DNA from: CAYNLY01 sp964398225
GTDB lineage: Bacteria > Pseudomonadota > Zetaproteobacteria > Mariprofundales > Mariprofundaceae
Length of the DNA stretch: 26,339 nucleotides
Assembly: GCA_964398225.1 (NCBI GenBank)
Contig: CAYNLY010000017.1
Span: 1 to 26,339 of the forward strand
Reading direction: 5' to 3'
In this document: positions 1-8,764 of the stretch, in pieces
Layout: each line of letters starts with the position of its first letter
Numbering within the stretch: the stretch's first letter is position 1
Position numbers and translations under genes: made by a program
Notes under the pieces: generated by a model
Told to the model about the DNA's origin: nothing
What the model saw: the letters and a program-made list of their open reading frames with translations, nothing else
Databases searched by the model: none

Positions 1-1449
1 GGACTTGCGCTGAACGTGCCCGGGCACCCCGCCGCCGGATGGTGCGCGGCCGCGGCGGTCTGGATGGTCGTGTGGTGGGTGTTCGAGGTCGTGCCGCTTG
101 CCGCGACCGCCCTGCTGCCGCTGGTGCTCTTTCCGCTGTTCGGCGTCATGCACGGAAAGGCCGTCGCCGGCACCTACGTCAATCCGGTGATCTTTCTGTT
201 CGTCGGGGGCTTCCTGGTCGCAATCGCGATGCAGCGCTGGGGATTGCACCGGCGGCTTGCGCTGGCGCTTCTCATTCGCGTGGGCGCCTCTCCCCGACGG
301 ATGCTGCTGGGATTCATGGGGGCGACGGCGCTGCTGTCGATGTGGATTTCGAACACCGCGACGACGATGATGATGGTGCCGCTCGTGCTGGCCGTGCTGG
401 ACAGCTTCGAGCGCCGCATGGACCCCGGCCTGCTGCGACGGCTTGCCGTGGCATGGCTCCTGGGCGTGGCCTATGCGGCGAGCATCGGCGGCATTGTGAC
501 GCTGGTCGGCACACCGCCGAATCTGTCGCTGGTGCGGATTCTCGCCATCAGCTTTCCCGGGGCGCCGGAGCTGGCCTTCAACCAGTGGATGGTGCTCGCC
601 CTACCCATTTCCCTCGCCTTTTTTCTCCTGGTCTACGGCCTGCTCTGTCGGCGTTTCCTGCCCCGCACGCTGGCGGAATCCGTGCCCGCCGGGCGCCTGA
701 AGGCCGAGCTTGAGGCCCTGGGGCCGATCACGCCGGCCGAGCGCCGCGTGGCGATCGTGTTCGTGCTGCTTGCGCTGGCGTGGCTTACCCGCGCCGATCT
801 CAGACTTGGCGACAGCGTGATTCCGGGCTGGGAGTCGCTGCTTCCCCACCATGGGCTCTTGAACGACGGCGCGGTGGCGGTGTTCATGGCGCTCTGGCTG
901 TTTCTGCTGCCGGGCAATGCAAAGGGCGAGCGGCTCCTGGATGGCGAGGCGCTGCGCAGGGTTCCGTGGGACATCGTGCTGCTGTTCGGCGGCGGGTTTG
1001 CCCTGGCCACCGGGATCCGCGAGTCCGGGCTTGCCTCCTGGATCGCCGGCCATGCCTCGGCGCTTGCGGGAATGCCGGTGCTGGCCGTGATCGCAATGCT
1101 GTGCCTGACCGTCACCTTCGCCACCGAACTGACCTCGAATACCGCGACCGCCGAAACGATCCTCCCGGTCGTCGCCGCGGTTGCGGTCGCGCTCGGGCTG
1201 CATCCCCTGCTCCTGATGATCCCGGCGACGATTTCCTGTTCGCTCGCCTTCATGCTTCCGGTGGCCACGCCGCCCAACGCGATCGTGTTCGGATCGGGAA
1301 GACTGCGGGTGCGTGACATGGCGACGACCGGCCTGATCCTGAATCTCGCCGGCGTGCTTCTGGTCACGGGGCTCGTGGCCTCGCTCGGCTCCTGGGCGCT
1401 GGGCGTGGACCTCTGGCGTCTGCCCGACTGGGCCAGGTTTACGCCCTAG
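1..1449 (+). CDS. DASS/SLC13-family sodium:dicarboxylate-type anion transporter (5' truncated)
   Basis: This is an inner-membrane secondary transporter of the divalent anion:Na+ symporter family (SLC13/DASS), which moves dicarboxylates, sulfate or similar anions with sodium. The frame is open to the first base of the window and a GTG at 16 lies inside conserved N-terminal sequence, so the true start is probably upstream. Both family-defining SNT motifs are present (codons at 349-357 and 1135-1143), each in a repeat that ends in a proline-rich loop: GTPPN after the first, ATPPN after the second. These are the ion and carboxylate binding elements of the two inverted repeats. The rest is strongly hydrophobic, with about ten or more membrane segments and one charged cytoplasmic stretch around 660-760. 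The substrate cannot be told from sequence. The gene converges on rlmE with only 21 bases between the stop codons. Confidence 0.88.
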   Translation, partial: GLALNVPGHPAAGWCAAAAVWMVVWWVFEVVPLAATALLPLVLFPLFGVMHGKAVAGTYVNPVIFLFVGGFLVAIAMQRWGLHRRLALALLIRVGASPRRMLLGFMGATALLSMWISNTATTMMMVPLVLAVLDSFERRMDPGLLRRLAVAWLLGVAYAASIGGIVTLVGTPPNLSLVRILAISFPGAPELAFNQWMVLALPISLAFFLLVYGLLCRRFLPRTLAESVPAGRLKAELEALGPITPAERRVAIVFVLLALAWLTRADLRLGDSVIPGWESLLPHHGLLNDGAVAVFMALWLFLLPGNAKGERLLDGEALRRVPWDIVLLFGGGFALATGIRESGLASWIAGHASALAGMPVLAVIAMLCLTVTFATELTSNTATAETILPVVAAVAVALGLHPLLLMIPATISCSLAFMLPVATPPNAIVFGSGRLRVRDMATTGLILNLAGVLLVTGLVASLGSWALGVDLWRLPDWARFTP

Positions 1450-1470
1450 CTCCGACTGCGGGCGCGAGGC

Positions 1471-2115
1471 TCAGGCGGTGCGGAAGCCCAGCCCCAGCAG
1501 GTAGATCTCGCTGGATTCCTTTCTGCTTGCCCGGGGCTTGATCGCCCGGACCGTCGCGAACCAGCCCTGCATCTCCTTCCGGAAGGCCTCGAACTCGCTT
1601 CCCTGAAAGCTCTTGAGCAGCAGCGAGCCGCCGCGGCGCAGGTGATTGACCGCAAAATCGAGCGTCAGCTCGTTCAGCGCGCTCATCCGGGCCTGATCCA
1701 CGACGCGGTTTCCGCTCAGATCCGGCGCCATGTCCGACAGCACGAGATCGACCGGGCGCCCCTCCAGCGCCTGTTCGATGGCGGCGCGCACCCCGGGCTC
1801 CATGATGTCGCCCTGGATGAAGCTTGCGCCCTCCACCGGCTCCATCCCGAGCCGGTCCACCCCGATCAGCAGTCCGTGGGGGCCGAGGCGCGCGGCGATC
1901 TCGGCCGTCCAGGAACCCGGCGCGCAGCCGAGCTCGACCACCGCCGCTTCCGGCCCCGGCAGCAGCGAAAAGCGATCGAGGATTTCGGTCAGCTTGAACG
2001 CGGCCCGCGACCGCTTGCCCTCGGCCTTCGCCCGGCGGACGTGGGCATCGCGCACATGCCGCTGATACCAGGCCGCGCTCTTGCGCCGGGATCTGCTTCG
2101 GGAAGCCTTCGGCAT
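1471..2115 (-). CDS. rlmE: 23S rRNA (uridine-2552 2'-O)-methyltransferase RlmE (FtsJ/RrmJ)
   Basis: RlmE methylates the 2'-hydroxyl of U2552 in the A-loop of 23S rRNA using S-adenosylmethionine, a late step in 50S assembly. The 214-residue product is family-sized. The SAM-binding motif ELGCAPGSW is at about residues 61-69, and the K-D-K-E catalytic tetrad is visible at K41, D128 (LSDMAPD), K168 (LLLKSF) and E203 (SEIYLL), spaced as in the E. coli enzyme. The N-terminus is very basic, which suits RNA binding. The ATG overlaps the upstream permease stop codon in a TGATG junction, which decides the start and suggests translational coupling; a longer in-frame extension would lie entirely inside the permease gene. 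It is the last gene of the yadG-yadH-rlmE run. This is not the common ftsJ-ftsH context. Confidence 0.95.
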   Translation of the reverse strand: MPKASRSRSRRKSAAWYQRHVRDAHVRRAKAEGKRSRAAFKLTEILDRFSLLPGPEAAVVELGCAPGSWTAEIAARLGPHGLLIGVDRLGMEPVEGASFIQGDIMEPGVRAAIEQALEGRPVDLVLSDMAPDLSGNRVVDQARMSALNELTLDFAVNHLRRGGSLLLKSFQGSEFEAFRKEMQGWFATVRAIKPRASRKESSEIYLLGLGFRTA

Positions 2116-2885
2116 CAGTCCTTGAGACGCCAGCCGATCCGCCACAGCCACCAGCAGGCCAGGCAGACGACGGCGGCGGCGAACATCACGACGCCGACGG
2201 CCGCCAGCGGTTCGGTGTCCCCCACGCCGATAAAGCCGGCGCGGAATCCGTCGATCAGGTAGAAGAACGGATTGAGGCGGTTGACCTGCTGCCAGAACGG
2301 AGGCAGCTGCTCGATCGAATAGAACACGCCCGAAAGAAAGGTCAGCGGCAGGATCACGAAGTTGTTGACGAGCGCCATGTCGTCGAACTTCTGCGACCAC
2401 ATGCCCCCGATCAGGCCGAGGCCGCCCATGATCAGCGAGCCGGCCAGACCATACAGCAGAATCAGACCGGGGGCGGCCATCGGCAGATCGGCGAACGGTA
2501 CGAGCACGGCCAGCAGCACGCCGGCCACGACGAACGCGCGCACGACCGCGGCGGCCAGATGCGCGAGCACGACCTCGAACGCGGACAGCGGCGCCATCAA
2601 GAGGTAGATGTGCACGCCCATGACCTTGGCCATGATCATCGAGCTCGAGGTGTTGGCAAAGGCGTTCTGAAGCATCGACATCATCACCAGGCCCGGAATC
2701 AGGAAGGTGAAATAGTCCACCTGAAGTCCCGGAACCTCGCGGTGCCCCATCGCGTAGCGGAACACGATCAGATACAGCACCGCGGTCAGCGCGGGCGCCA
2801 CGATGGTCTGCATCTTCACGCGCAGGAAACGGCGCGTTTCCTTGACGAACAGCGTCCAGCATCCGTACGGGTTAATGAGCGGCAT
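2115..2885 (-). CDS. yadH: ABC-2 type transporter permease, YadH family
   Basis: This is the membrane partner of the adjacent ATPase and forms an ABC-2 type exporter in the inner membrane; the substrate is unknown in this family. The 256-residue product has the same length as E. coli YadH. Recognisable family segments include the VPGLIMMS-like stretch (here IPGLVMMSM), the KFDDMALV segment, and the LSGVFYSIEQLPPFWQ region before a C-terminal membrane segment. About six transmembrane helices are apparent. I chose the ATG at 2885 because it starts the conserved N-terminus (MPLINPYGCWTLF) and overlaps the end of the ATPase gene by 14 bases. An upstream in-frame ATG would only add sequence encoded inside the ATPase gene. 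Confidence 0.9.
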   Translation of the reverse strand: MPLINPYGCWTLFVKETRRFLRVKMQTIVAPALTAVLYLIVFRYAMGHREVPGLQVDYFTFLIPGLVMMSMLQNAFANTSSSMIMAKVMGVHIYLLMAPLSAFEVVLAHLAAAVVRAFVVAGVLLAVLVPFADLPMAAPGLILLYGLAGSLIMGGLGLIGGMWSQKFDDMALVNNFVILPLTFLSGVFYSIEQLPPFWQQVNRLNPFFYLIDGFRAGFIGVGDTEPLAAVGVVMFAAAVVCLACWWLWRIGWRLKD

Positions 2886-3837
2886 GCATCGCCTCGCGTT
2901 CCGCCTCGTTCGAGGGCGGCTCGCCGGTAAGGCGCAGGAATACGTCCTCGAGATCCTCCTGGGCAACACCGGCGTCGATAGGCTCGCCGAGTGCCGCGAC
3001 CGCCCGCGTGTAGATCTCGTGGAAGTTGGAACGCTCCCCCTCGCGCTTCATCGGCAGGCAGACCAGCCCGTCCTGCACCCAGGCATCCAGCCCGTCCAGC
3101 CGGGCCTGAACGATCGCGGGATCCGGAGCCCGTTCGTAGCGCAGCCAGAGGCGGCTTGCGGCCACCTTCTGCATCAGCTCGCGCATCGGTGCCGCCGCGA
3201 TCAGCCGGCCGCGGTTGATGATGGCCACCTTTTCGCAAAGCTCCTCGGCCTCTTCAAGATAGTGGGTGGTCAGCAGAATGGTCATCCCTTCGCGGTTCAG
3301 CTCGCGCATGAAGTCCCAGAGCCTGCGCCGGAGCTCGACGTCCACGCCGGCGGTCGGCTCGTCGAGAATCACGAGCCTCGGCCGGTGCACCAGTGCCTGG
3401 GCGACGAGCAGACGGCGCCGCATGCCTCCGGAAAGCTGCCGCGTAAGCTTGCGCGCATGGGCGGCCAGCTCCATGCGCTCGAGCAGTTCGTCGATCCAGC
3501 GCCAGTCCGGGCGGACGCCGAACAGGCCCGAGGTGATGCCGAGAATCTCCCGCGGAGTGAAGAACGGGTCGAAGGCGATTTCCTGAGGCACCACGCCCAG
3601 CCGCCGCTTGCACCAGGCGCGTTCGGCGCGAAGATCGCGGCCGAACAGGTGGATGTCTCCGGCATCCGGCGTGACCGTATCGGCCAGGATGTTGATCAGC
3701 GTGCTCTTGCCCGCGCCGTTGGGCCCGAGCAGGGCGCAGAAACTCCCCTCCTCGACCGAAAGGTCCACCTCGCACAGCGCCCGTCGACCGCCCCGGTAGG
3801 TTTTGGAAAGACCGCGTATCTCCAGCGCCGTGCCCAT
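2872..3837 (-). CDS. yadG: ABC transporter ATP-binding protein, YadG family
   Basis: This ATP-binding subunit powers the YadGH-type exporter. The 321-residue product carries a complete nucleotide-binding domain: Walker A GPNGAGKS (38-45), Q-loop in VPQE (83-86), signature LSGGM (135-139), Walker B VILDEP (156-161), a D-loop of the TAGVD type, and the switch histidine in TTHYLEE (H192). The segment around DEPTAGVDVELRR is characteristic of the YadG/DrrA/NatA-like drug or polysaccharide exporter subgroup. The C-terminal 110 residues form a less conserved tail that is usual for this group. The start ATG is 54 bases after the erpA stop codon. It could be co-transcribed with erpA, since no terminator is visible between them. 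Confidence 0.92.
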   Translation of the reverse strand: MGTALEIRGLSKTYRGGRRALCEVDLSVEEGSFCALLGPNGAGKSTLINILADTVTPDAGDIHLFGRDLRAERAWCKRRLGVVPQEIAFDPFFTPREILGITSGLFGVRPDWRWIDELLERMELAAHARKLTRQLSGGMRRRLLVAQALVHRPRLVILDEPTAGVDVELRRRLWDFMRELNREGMTILLTTHYLEEAEELCEKVAIINRGRLIAAAPMRELMQKVAASRLWLRYERAPDPAIVQARLDGLDAWVQDGLVCLPMKREGERSNFHEIYTRAVAALGEPIDAGVAQEDLEDVFLRLTGEPPSNEAEREAMHAAH

Positions 3838-3891
3838 GCGCGGCAGTCTAGCGCAAGCGCGGGACGCGGTCAGGAATTCCGTGGATGAGGA

Positions 3892-4248
3892 TCAGCCGGC
3901 GTAGGCGCAGCCGCCGGACTCGCTCGGCGTGAACGACTTCCCGCAGCCGCAGGTGGAGGCCGCGTTCGGATTCCGGATCACGAAGGATTCGCCCTGGATC
4001 GAGCGCTGATAGTCGATTTCCGCCCCCTCAAGAAGGCCCAGGCTCATCGGATCGACCAGCAGGGTCACGCCATGCGCCTCGATTTTCGCATCGTCGTCCT
4101 TGATCTGATCGTCAAAGGTGAAGCCGTACTGGAATCCCGAGCATCCGCCCCCGGTGACGAACACCCGGAGGTGGAGATTCGGATCGTTTTCCCGGGCGAG
4201 CAGATCCTTGATCTTTTCGGCGGCAGCCTCGGTGAGCGTCAGGGCCAT
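3892..4248 (-). CDS. erpA: A-type iron-sulfur carrier protein ErpA
   Basis: ErpA is an A-type carrier that delivers [4Fe-4S] clusters to apo-proteins, in E. coli including the isoprenoid enzymes IspG and IspH. The 118-residue product has the three cluster-ligand cysteines in their family context: C36 in GGGCSGFQYGF, and C100 and C102 in TCGCGKSF. The DPMSL and NPNA segments separate it from IscA/SufA and fit ErpA. I chose the ATG at 4248 because a strong Shine-Dalgarno GGAGGT lies just upstream; another in-frame ATG at 4260 overlaps that Shine-Dalgarno and is unlikely. The protein continues about 11 residues past the usual end (TPSESGGCAYAG), adding a fourth cysteine, C114. An IscR-like palindrome lies directly upstream. 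Confidence 0.95.
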   Translation of the reverse strand: MALTLTEAAAEKIKDLLARENDPNLHLRVFVTGGGCSGFQYGFTFDDQIKDDDAKIEAHGVTLLVDPMSLGLLEGAEIDYQRSIQGESFVIRNPNAASTCGCGKSFTPSESGGCAYAG

Positions 4249-4267
4249 GTGTACCTCCATTGCCGGA

Positions 4268-4292
4268 ATACCTGAGCGAAATTCTCGGGTAT
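4268..4292. promoter_or_regulatory. IscR type-1-like operator between erpA and apbE
   Basis: This is a 25-bp palindrome with 9-bp arms ATACCTGAG and CTCGGGTAT (eight of nine positions complementary) around a 7-bp A/T-rich centre. It matches 21 of 25 positions of the E. coli type-1 IscR consensus as I remember it (ATA-S-YY-GAC-T-R-WWW-Y-AGTC-RR-S-TAT); the mismatches are symmetric around the centre. Type-1 sites bind [2Fe-2S]-IscR, and erpA is a known IscR target in E. coli. The site covers the proposed erpA -10 element, which is the geometry expected of a repressor. The palindrome is seen directly; IscR binding is inferred. Confidence 0.65.
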
Positions 4293-4309
4293 TTTGGGCC
4301 GGGCCGCAA
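4281..4309 (-). promoter_or_regulatory. Candidate sigma-70 promoter of erpA
   Basis: Reading on the minus strand, TTGCGG (4309-4304) is followed after 17 bases by GAGAAT (4286-4281), matching the -35 consensus at three of six positions and the -10 at four. Transcription would begin near 4275, giving a leader of about 27 bases with the GGAGGT ribosome site in it. The -10 lies inside the IscR-like palindrome. The elements are weak on their own; position and overlap with the palindrome make the call more credible. Confidence 0.4.
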
Positions 4310-4349
4310 GCCTTGCGCAATCGAACGCAACGGCAAGCATGCATCGCTG

Positions 4350-5366
4350 ATGCGGATCTTCCGAGTTCTCCTCCGTTTCTGCCTTGCGCTGCTGGTCTTC
4401 GCGCTTCCTGGCTGCCACCACGGCAATGAGCCGGTGCGCGAAACCCGCTTCATGATGGGAACGCTCGTGGAGTTCGTCGTGGTAGACGAAAACAGGGATC
4501 GGGCACAGCAGGCCATTCGCGCCGCCGCCGCGCGCATGCAGGAACTGAGCGATGCGCTGACCATTCACGGCGCCGCGGACAACACGGTCAAGCGTCTGAA
4601 CCGCGCCCCGGTCGGCAAGGCGGTGCGACTTTCCAGGGATGCGGCAACCGTGCTGCAAGCAGCGCTTTCGGTCGAACGGGCAAGCGGCCATGCCTTTCAT
4701 GTCGGCCTGGGTGCGCTGAACCTGCTCTGGGGCTTCTCCGACGACCCGCCTCCGAACGCGCCGCCGGATCCGGCGCGGATCCGGGAGCTCGTTCCGCCCG
4801 CGGAATGCTTCCGGGAAACCCCGGACGGATGGATCCGGCTGGATGCCCGCTGCCAGGCCGATTTCGGGGGCATTGCGAAGGGATACATCATCGACGAGGG
4901 CATCCGGACGCTTAAAGACCACGGCATCCGGCATGCGATGATCAACGCCGGCGGCGACATGCGCTTGCTTGGGGACGCCGGCGGGCGACCGTGGCGGATC
5001 GGCATCCGCGATCCACGCGCCGAAGGAAGGGTTCTGGGTGTGCTCGCGCTGTCCGCAGACCGGAGCGTGGTGACGAGCGGCGACTACGAACGCTATTTCG
5101 TCTGGCGCGGGCGGCGCTACCACCACATTCTCGATCCGGCGACGGGCTGGCCTGCGGGGCGTGCAAGAAGCGCCACCGTCGTGGCCCGGGACGCGATGCT
5201 GGCCGATGCCTGGTGCACGGCCCTGTTCGTGATGGGGCCTCAGGGACTTGCGCGCCTTCCCCGGGGCATGCCGGCACTCGTGGTGGACGCCGATGGACGC
5301 CTTCATGCCAATCCGGAGATGGAGGCCCTGCTGGAGCGCGGTACGAATGAGAACACCTCGCGGTAA
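4350..5366 (+). CDS. apbE: FAD:protein FMN transferase ApbE (predicted lipoprotein)
   Basis: ApbE transfers FMN from FAD to a threonine of extracytoplasmic redox proteins such as RnfG or NqrC. The 338-residue product starts with a lipoprotein-type signal (MRIFRVLL, hydrophobic core, then ALPGC with C22 as the predicted lipidated cysteine; proline at -2 is somewhat unusual), so it should sit on the periplasmic face of a membrane. Family motifs are visible: MMGTLVEF near the mature N-terminus, FGGIAKGYIID, INAGGDM, HILDPATGWPA, and the Mg-binding DAWCTALFVMG segment. I chose the ATG at 4350 because it gives a proper signal peptide; the upstream in-frame ATG at 4260 would place 30 residues before it and runs through the IscR-like palindrome. 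No rnf or nqr genes are in the window, so its substrate lies elsewhere. Confidence 0.93.
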   Translation: MRIFRVLLRFCLALLVFALPGCHHGNEPVRETRFMMGTLVEFVVVDENRDRAQQAIRAAAARMQELSDALTIHGAADNTVKRLNRAPVGKAVRLSRDAATVLQAALSVERASGHAFHVGLGALNLLWGFSDDPPPNAPPDPARIRELVPPAECFRETPDGWIRLDARCQADFGGIAKGYIIDEGIRTLKDHGIRHAMINAGGDMRLLGDAGGRPWRIGIRDPRAEGRVLGVLALSADRSVVTSGDYERYFVWRGRRYHHILDPATGWPAGRARSATVVARDAMLADAWCTALFVMGPQGLARLPRGMPALVVDADGRLHANPEMEALLERGTNENTSR

Positions 5367-5379
5367 CTTCGCGGTCTGC

Positions 5380-5407
5380 TTGCGGCCGAACGGATAACTG
5401 CTAATCT
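5380..5407 (+). promoter_or_regulatory. Weak candidate promoter upstream of pilT
   Basis: In the 75-base gap after apbE, TTGCGG (5380-5385) is followed after 16 bases by TAATCT (5402-5407), about 35 bases before the pilT start and ahead of a good GGAGGGG ribosome site at about 5433-5439. Each hexamer matches the sigma-70 consensus at three of six positions, so this is only a candidate. Transcription from apbE into pilT is equally possible because no terminator is visible. Confidence 0.25.
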
Positions 5408-5441
5408 CTTGGCTGGTCGAGCAAGCGACAGCGGAGGGGAC

Positions 5442-6494
5442 ATGGACGTATCCGAACTTCTTGCCTTCACGGTCAAAAACAACGCCTCCGATCTGCACAT
5501 CTCGGCGGGCGAACCGCCGATGATCCGCATCCACGGCGACATGACCCGGATCAAGATGCCGCCGCTCGAGCCCCGCGAAGTGCAGGCGATGATCTACGAC
5601 ATCATGAACGACACCCAGCGCAAGCTGTTCGAGGAGCATCTGGAGCTCGACTTTTCCTTCGCGCTCGGCGACATCGCCCGCTTCCGCGTCAACGCGTTCA
5701 TGCAGAACCGGGGCATGAGCGCAGCCTTCCGCGTGATTCCGAACGAAGTGTTCACGCTCGATCAGCTCAAGGCGCCCGAGGTGTTCAAGGACATCGCAAT
5801 GACCCCGCGCGGGCTGTGTCTGGTCACTGGCCCCACGGGTTCGGGCAAGTCGACGACGCTTGCCGCCATGCTCGACTACCGCAACGAGTCCGAGCGCGGG
5901 CATATTCTGACGATCGAGGATCCGATCGAGTTCGTCCACAAATCGAAGAGCTGCCTGGTTTCCCAGCGGGAGCTGGGGCCCCACACCCATTCCTTCGCCA
6001 ACGCGCTGCGCAGCGCCCTGCGCGAGGATCCCGACGTGATTCTCGTCGGCGAGCTTCGCGACCTTGAAACGATCCGCCTTGCGCTGACCGCCGCCGAGAC
6101 CGGTCACATGGTGTTTGGCACCCTGCATACCTCCTCGGCTCCGAAGACGATCGACCGCGTGATCGACGTTTTCCCAGCCGCCGAGAAGGACATGGTGCGC
6201 GCGATGCTTTCCGAATCGCTGACCGCGGTGATCTCCCAGGCGCTGATCAAGACCGCCGACGGCACCGGCCGGGTCGCCGCGCACGAAATCATGCTGGGCA
6301 CCCCCGCGATCCGGAATCTGATCCGCGAAAACAAGGTGCCGCAGATGGTTTCGGTGATGCAGACCAGTCAGCGCCAGGGCATGCAGACCCTGGACGCCTG
6401 CCTCCAGCAGCTGGTGCGTTCGCGCAAGATCACGCAGCAGGCGGCGCTGCAGGTCGCCCAGAACAAGAAGCTGTTCGGCGGCGGCGCGGTCTGA
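5442..6494 (+). CDS. pilT: Type IV pilus retraction ATPase PilT
   Basis: PilT is a cytoplasmic hexameric AAA+/secretion ATPase that depolymerises type IV pili at the inner-membrane base and so powers twitching. The 350-residue product has a complete set of motifs: the N-terminal ASDLHIS segment, Walker A GPTGSGKST (130-138, K136), Asp box TIEDPIEF, Walker B with catalytic E204 (VGELRD), His box H222 and H229 (TGHMVFGTLH), and the retraction-specific C-terminal AIRNLIRE motif starting at residue 289. Numbering matches Pseudomonas aeruginosa PilT residue for residue at K136, E204, H222 and H229. I chose the ATG at 5442 because it follows GGAGGGG and gives the canonical MD(V/I)xELL start. The gene is not next to yggS-proC, its common gammaproteobacterial neighbourhood. 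Confidence 0.96.
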   Translation: MDVSELLAFTVKNNASDLHISAGEPPMIRIHGDMTRIKMPPLEPREVQAMIYDIMNDTQRKLFEEHLELDFSFALGDIARFRVNAFMQNRGMSAAFRVIPNEVFTLDQLKAPEVFKDIAMTPRGLCLVTGPTGSGKSTTLAAMLDYRNESERGHILTIEDPIEFVHKSKSCLVSQRELGPHTHSFANALRSALREDPDVILVGELRDLETIRLALTAAETGHMVFGTLHTSSAPKTIDRVIDVFPAAEKDMVRAMLSESLTAVISQALIKTADGTGRVAAHEIMLGTPAIRNLIRENKVPQMVSVMQTSQRQGMQTLDACLQQLVRSRKITQQAALQVAQNKKLFGGGAV

Positions 6495-6516
6495 CACCGA
6501 TCCGACGGGAGTGGCC

Positions 6517-7665
<1,149 letters not shown>

Positions 7666-7666
7666 A

Positions 7667-8761
7667 ATGGCCGACTGGCATCTGATCGACGATCTGCTGC
7701 TGGCCGCGAACAAGCACAAGGCTTCGGACTTGATCGTCCGCACCGGCGACCGGGTGCGCATGCGCATCCACGGGCGGATCGTCACCGTCTCGCCGGACAA
7801 GGTCCCCGAACCCAGCCGCGATCAGGTGATCGAAATGATCCGCCACCTGACCCGGCAGGTGCCGAACACACCGGACATCGAGTCCATCCACAATTACGAC
7901 TTTCACTACTCCCTCGAAAATGTCGCGCATTTCCGCATGCATGTGATGCGCACGAACAACAACTTCGGCATTGTCGCGCGTCTGATTCCGCAGAAGATTC
8001 CGGGTTTCGACGAGCTTCATCTTCCGCCTGTAATCCGTGAAATCGCCAACTACCGGAACGGACTTGTGCTGATGGCCGGGGCAACGGGATCAGGCAAGTC
8101 CACGACGCTGGCGGCGATGCTCGACCATGTGATCCGCCAGCGGCCGGTGCATGCGGTCACACTCGAAGACCCGATCGAATACCGCTACGAAACCCACCAC
8201 AAGGGCACGGTCTGTCAGCGGGAGCTCGGGCGCGACGTGCTCAGCTACGCCCAGGGGCTGAACGATGCGCTGCGCGAGACGCCGGACATCATCGTCGCCG
8301 GCGAGGCCCGTGATCGGGAAGTGATTCAGCTTGCGCTGATGGCCGCCGAAACCGGACATCTGGTGATGGCCACCGTGCATGCCACGACGGCGATCGGCAC
8401 GATGCAGCGCGTGATGACGGCCTTCGGCCTCGACGAGCAGGAGGCGATCCGGGAACGTCTCGCGGAAAACCTCCGTGCGATCATCGTTCAGAAACTTCTG
8501 CCCCGAAAGGACGGCAAGGGGCGGATCGTGGCGCTCGAGATCATGATCAAGAACTCGGTGATCAAGCATTTCATTCTCGATCCGGACCGCTGGCGGGAGA
8601 TCCCCCGCGCAATGGAGGAAGGCAAGACGCTGTACGGAAGCCAGACCTTCGACCAGCATCTTCAGCAGCTGGTCGAGCAGGATCTGGTCGAATACGAGGA
8701 AGCGCTGGCCAACGCCGTGTTCCCCGAGGACTTCGCGATGCGGCTGGGCCGCGACGAATAG
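7667..8761 (+). CDS. Third PilT/PilU-family ATPase, divergent paralogue
   Basis: This 364-residue protein is a third complete member of the PilT/PilU family encoded directly after pilU (one base between stop and start). It keeps the ASDLIVRTGD-type N-terminal segment, Walker A GATGSGKST (138-146, K144), Asp box TLEDPIEY, catalytic glutamate E213 and the His box TGHLVMATVH, so it should hydrolyse ATP. It differs from both neighbours in the Walker B context (VAGEARD, with alanine where PilT and PilU have a large hydrophobic residue), in an aromatic DFHYSL replacing DFSFAL of PilT, and in the region of AIRNLIRE (SVIKHFILDPDR). It ends with a PilU-like QTFDQHLQQLVE helix and a short acidic tail. 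Its role is unknown; a modulator of pilus retraction is the natural inference. It converges on the acyltransferase gene with three bases between stops. Confidence 0.9.
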   Translation: MADWHLIDDLLLAANKHKASDLIVRTGDRVRMRIHGRIVTVSPDKVPEPSRDQVIEMIRHLTRQVPNTPDIESIHNYDFHYSLENVAHFRMHVMRTNNNFGIVARLIPQKIPGFDELHLPPVIREIANYRNGLVLMAGATGSGKSTTLAAMLDHVIRQRPVHAVTLEDPIEYRYETHHKGTVCQRELGRDVLSYAQGLNDALRETPDIIVAGEARDREVIQLALMAAETGHLVMATVHATTAIGTMQRVMTAFGLDEQEAIRERLAENLRAIIVQKLLPRKDGKGRIVALEIMIKNSVIKHFILDPDRWREIPRAMEEGKTLYGSQTFDQHLQQLVEQDLVEYEEALANAVFPEDFAMRLGRDE

Positions 8762-8764
8762 GCC

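Noticed and set aside
1471..2862. Longer in-frame version of rlmE reaching into the permease and ATPase region (463 codons)
   Set aside because: The upstream part is the out-of-frame permease sequence. RlmE homology starts only at 2115, where the ATG overlaps the permease stop codon.
4258..4260. Alternative upstream ATG for erpA
   Set aside because: It overlaps the GGAGGT ribosome site that serves the ATG at 4248, and the family N-terminus starts at MALTL.
4260..4349. A sigma-70 promoter for apbE with -10 TATTTT at 4290-4295
   Set aside because: No acceptable -35 hexamer is found at 16 to 18 bases upstream, so I do not call it.
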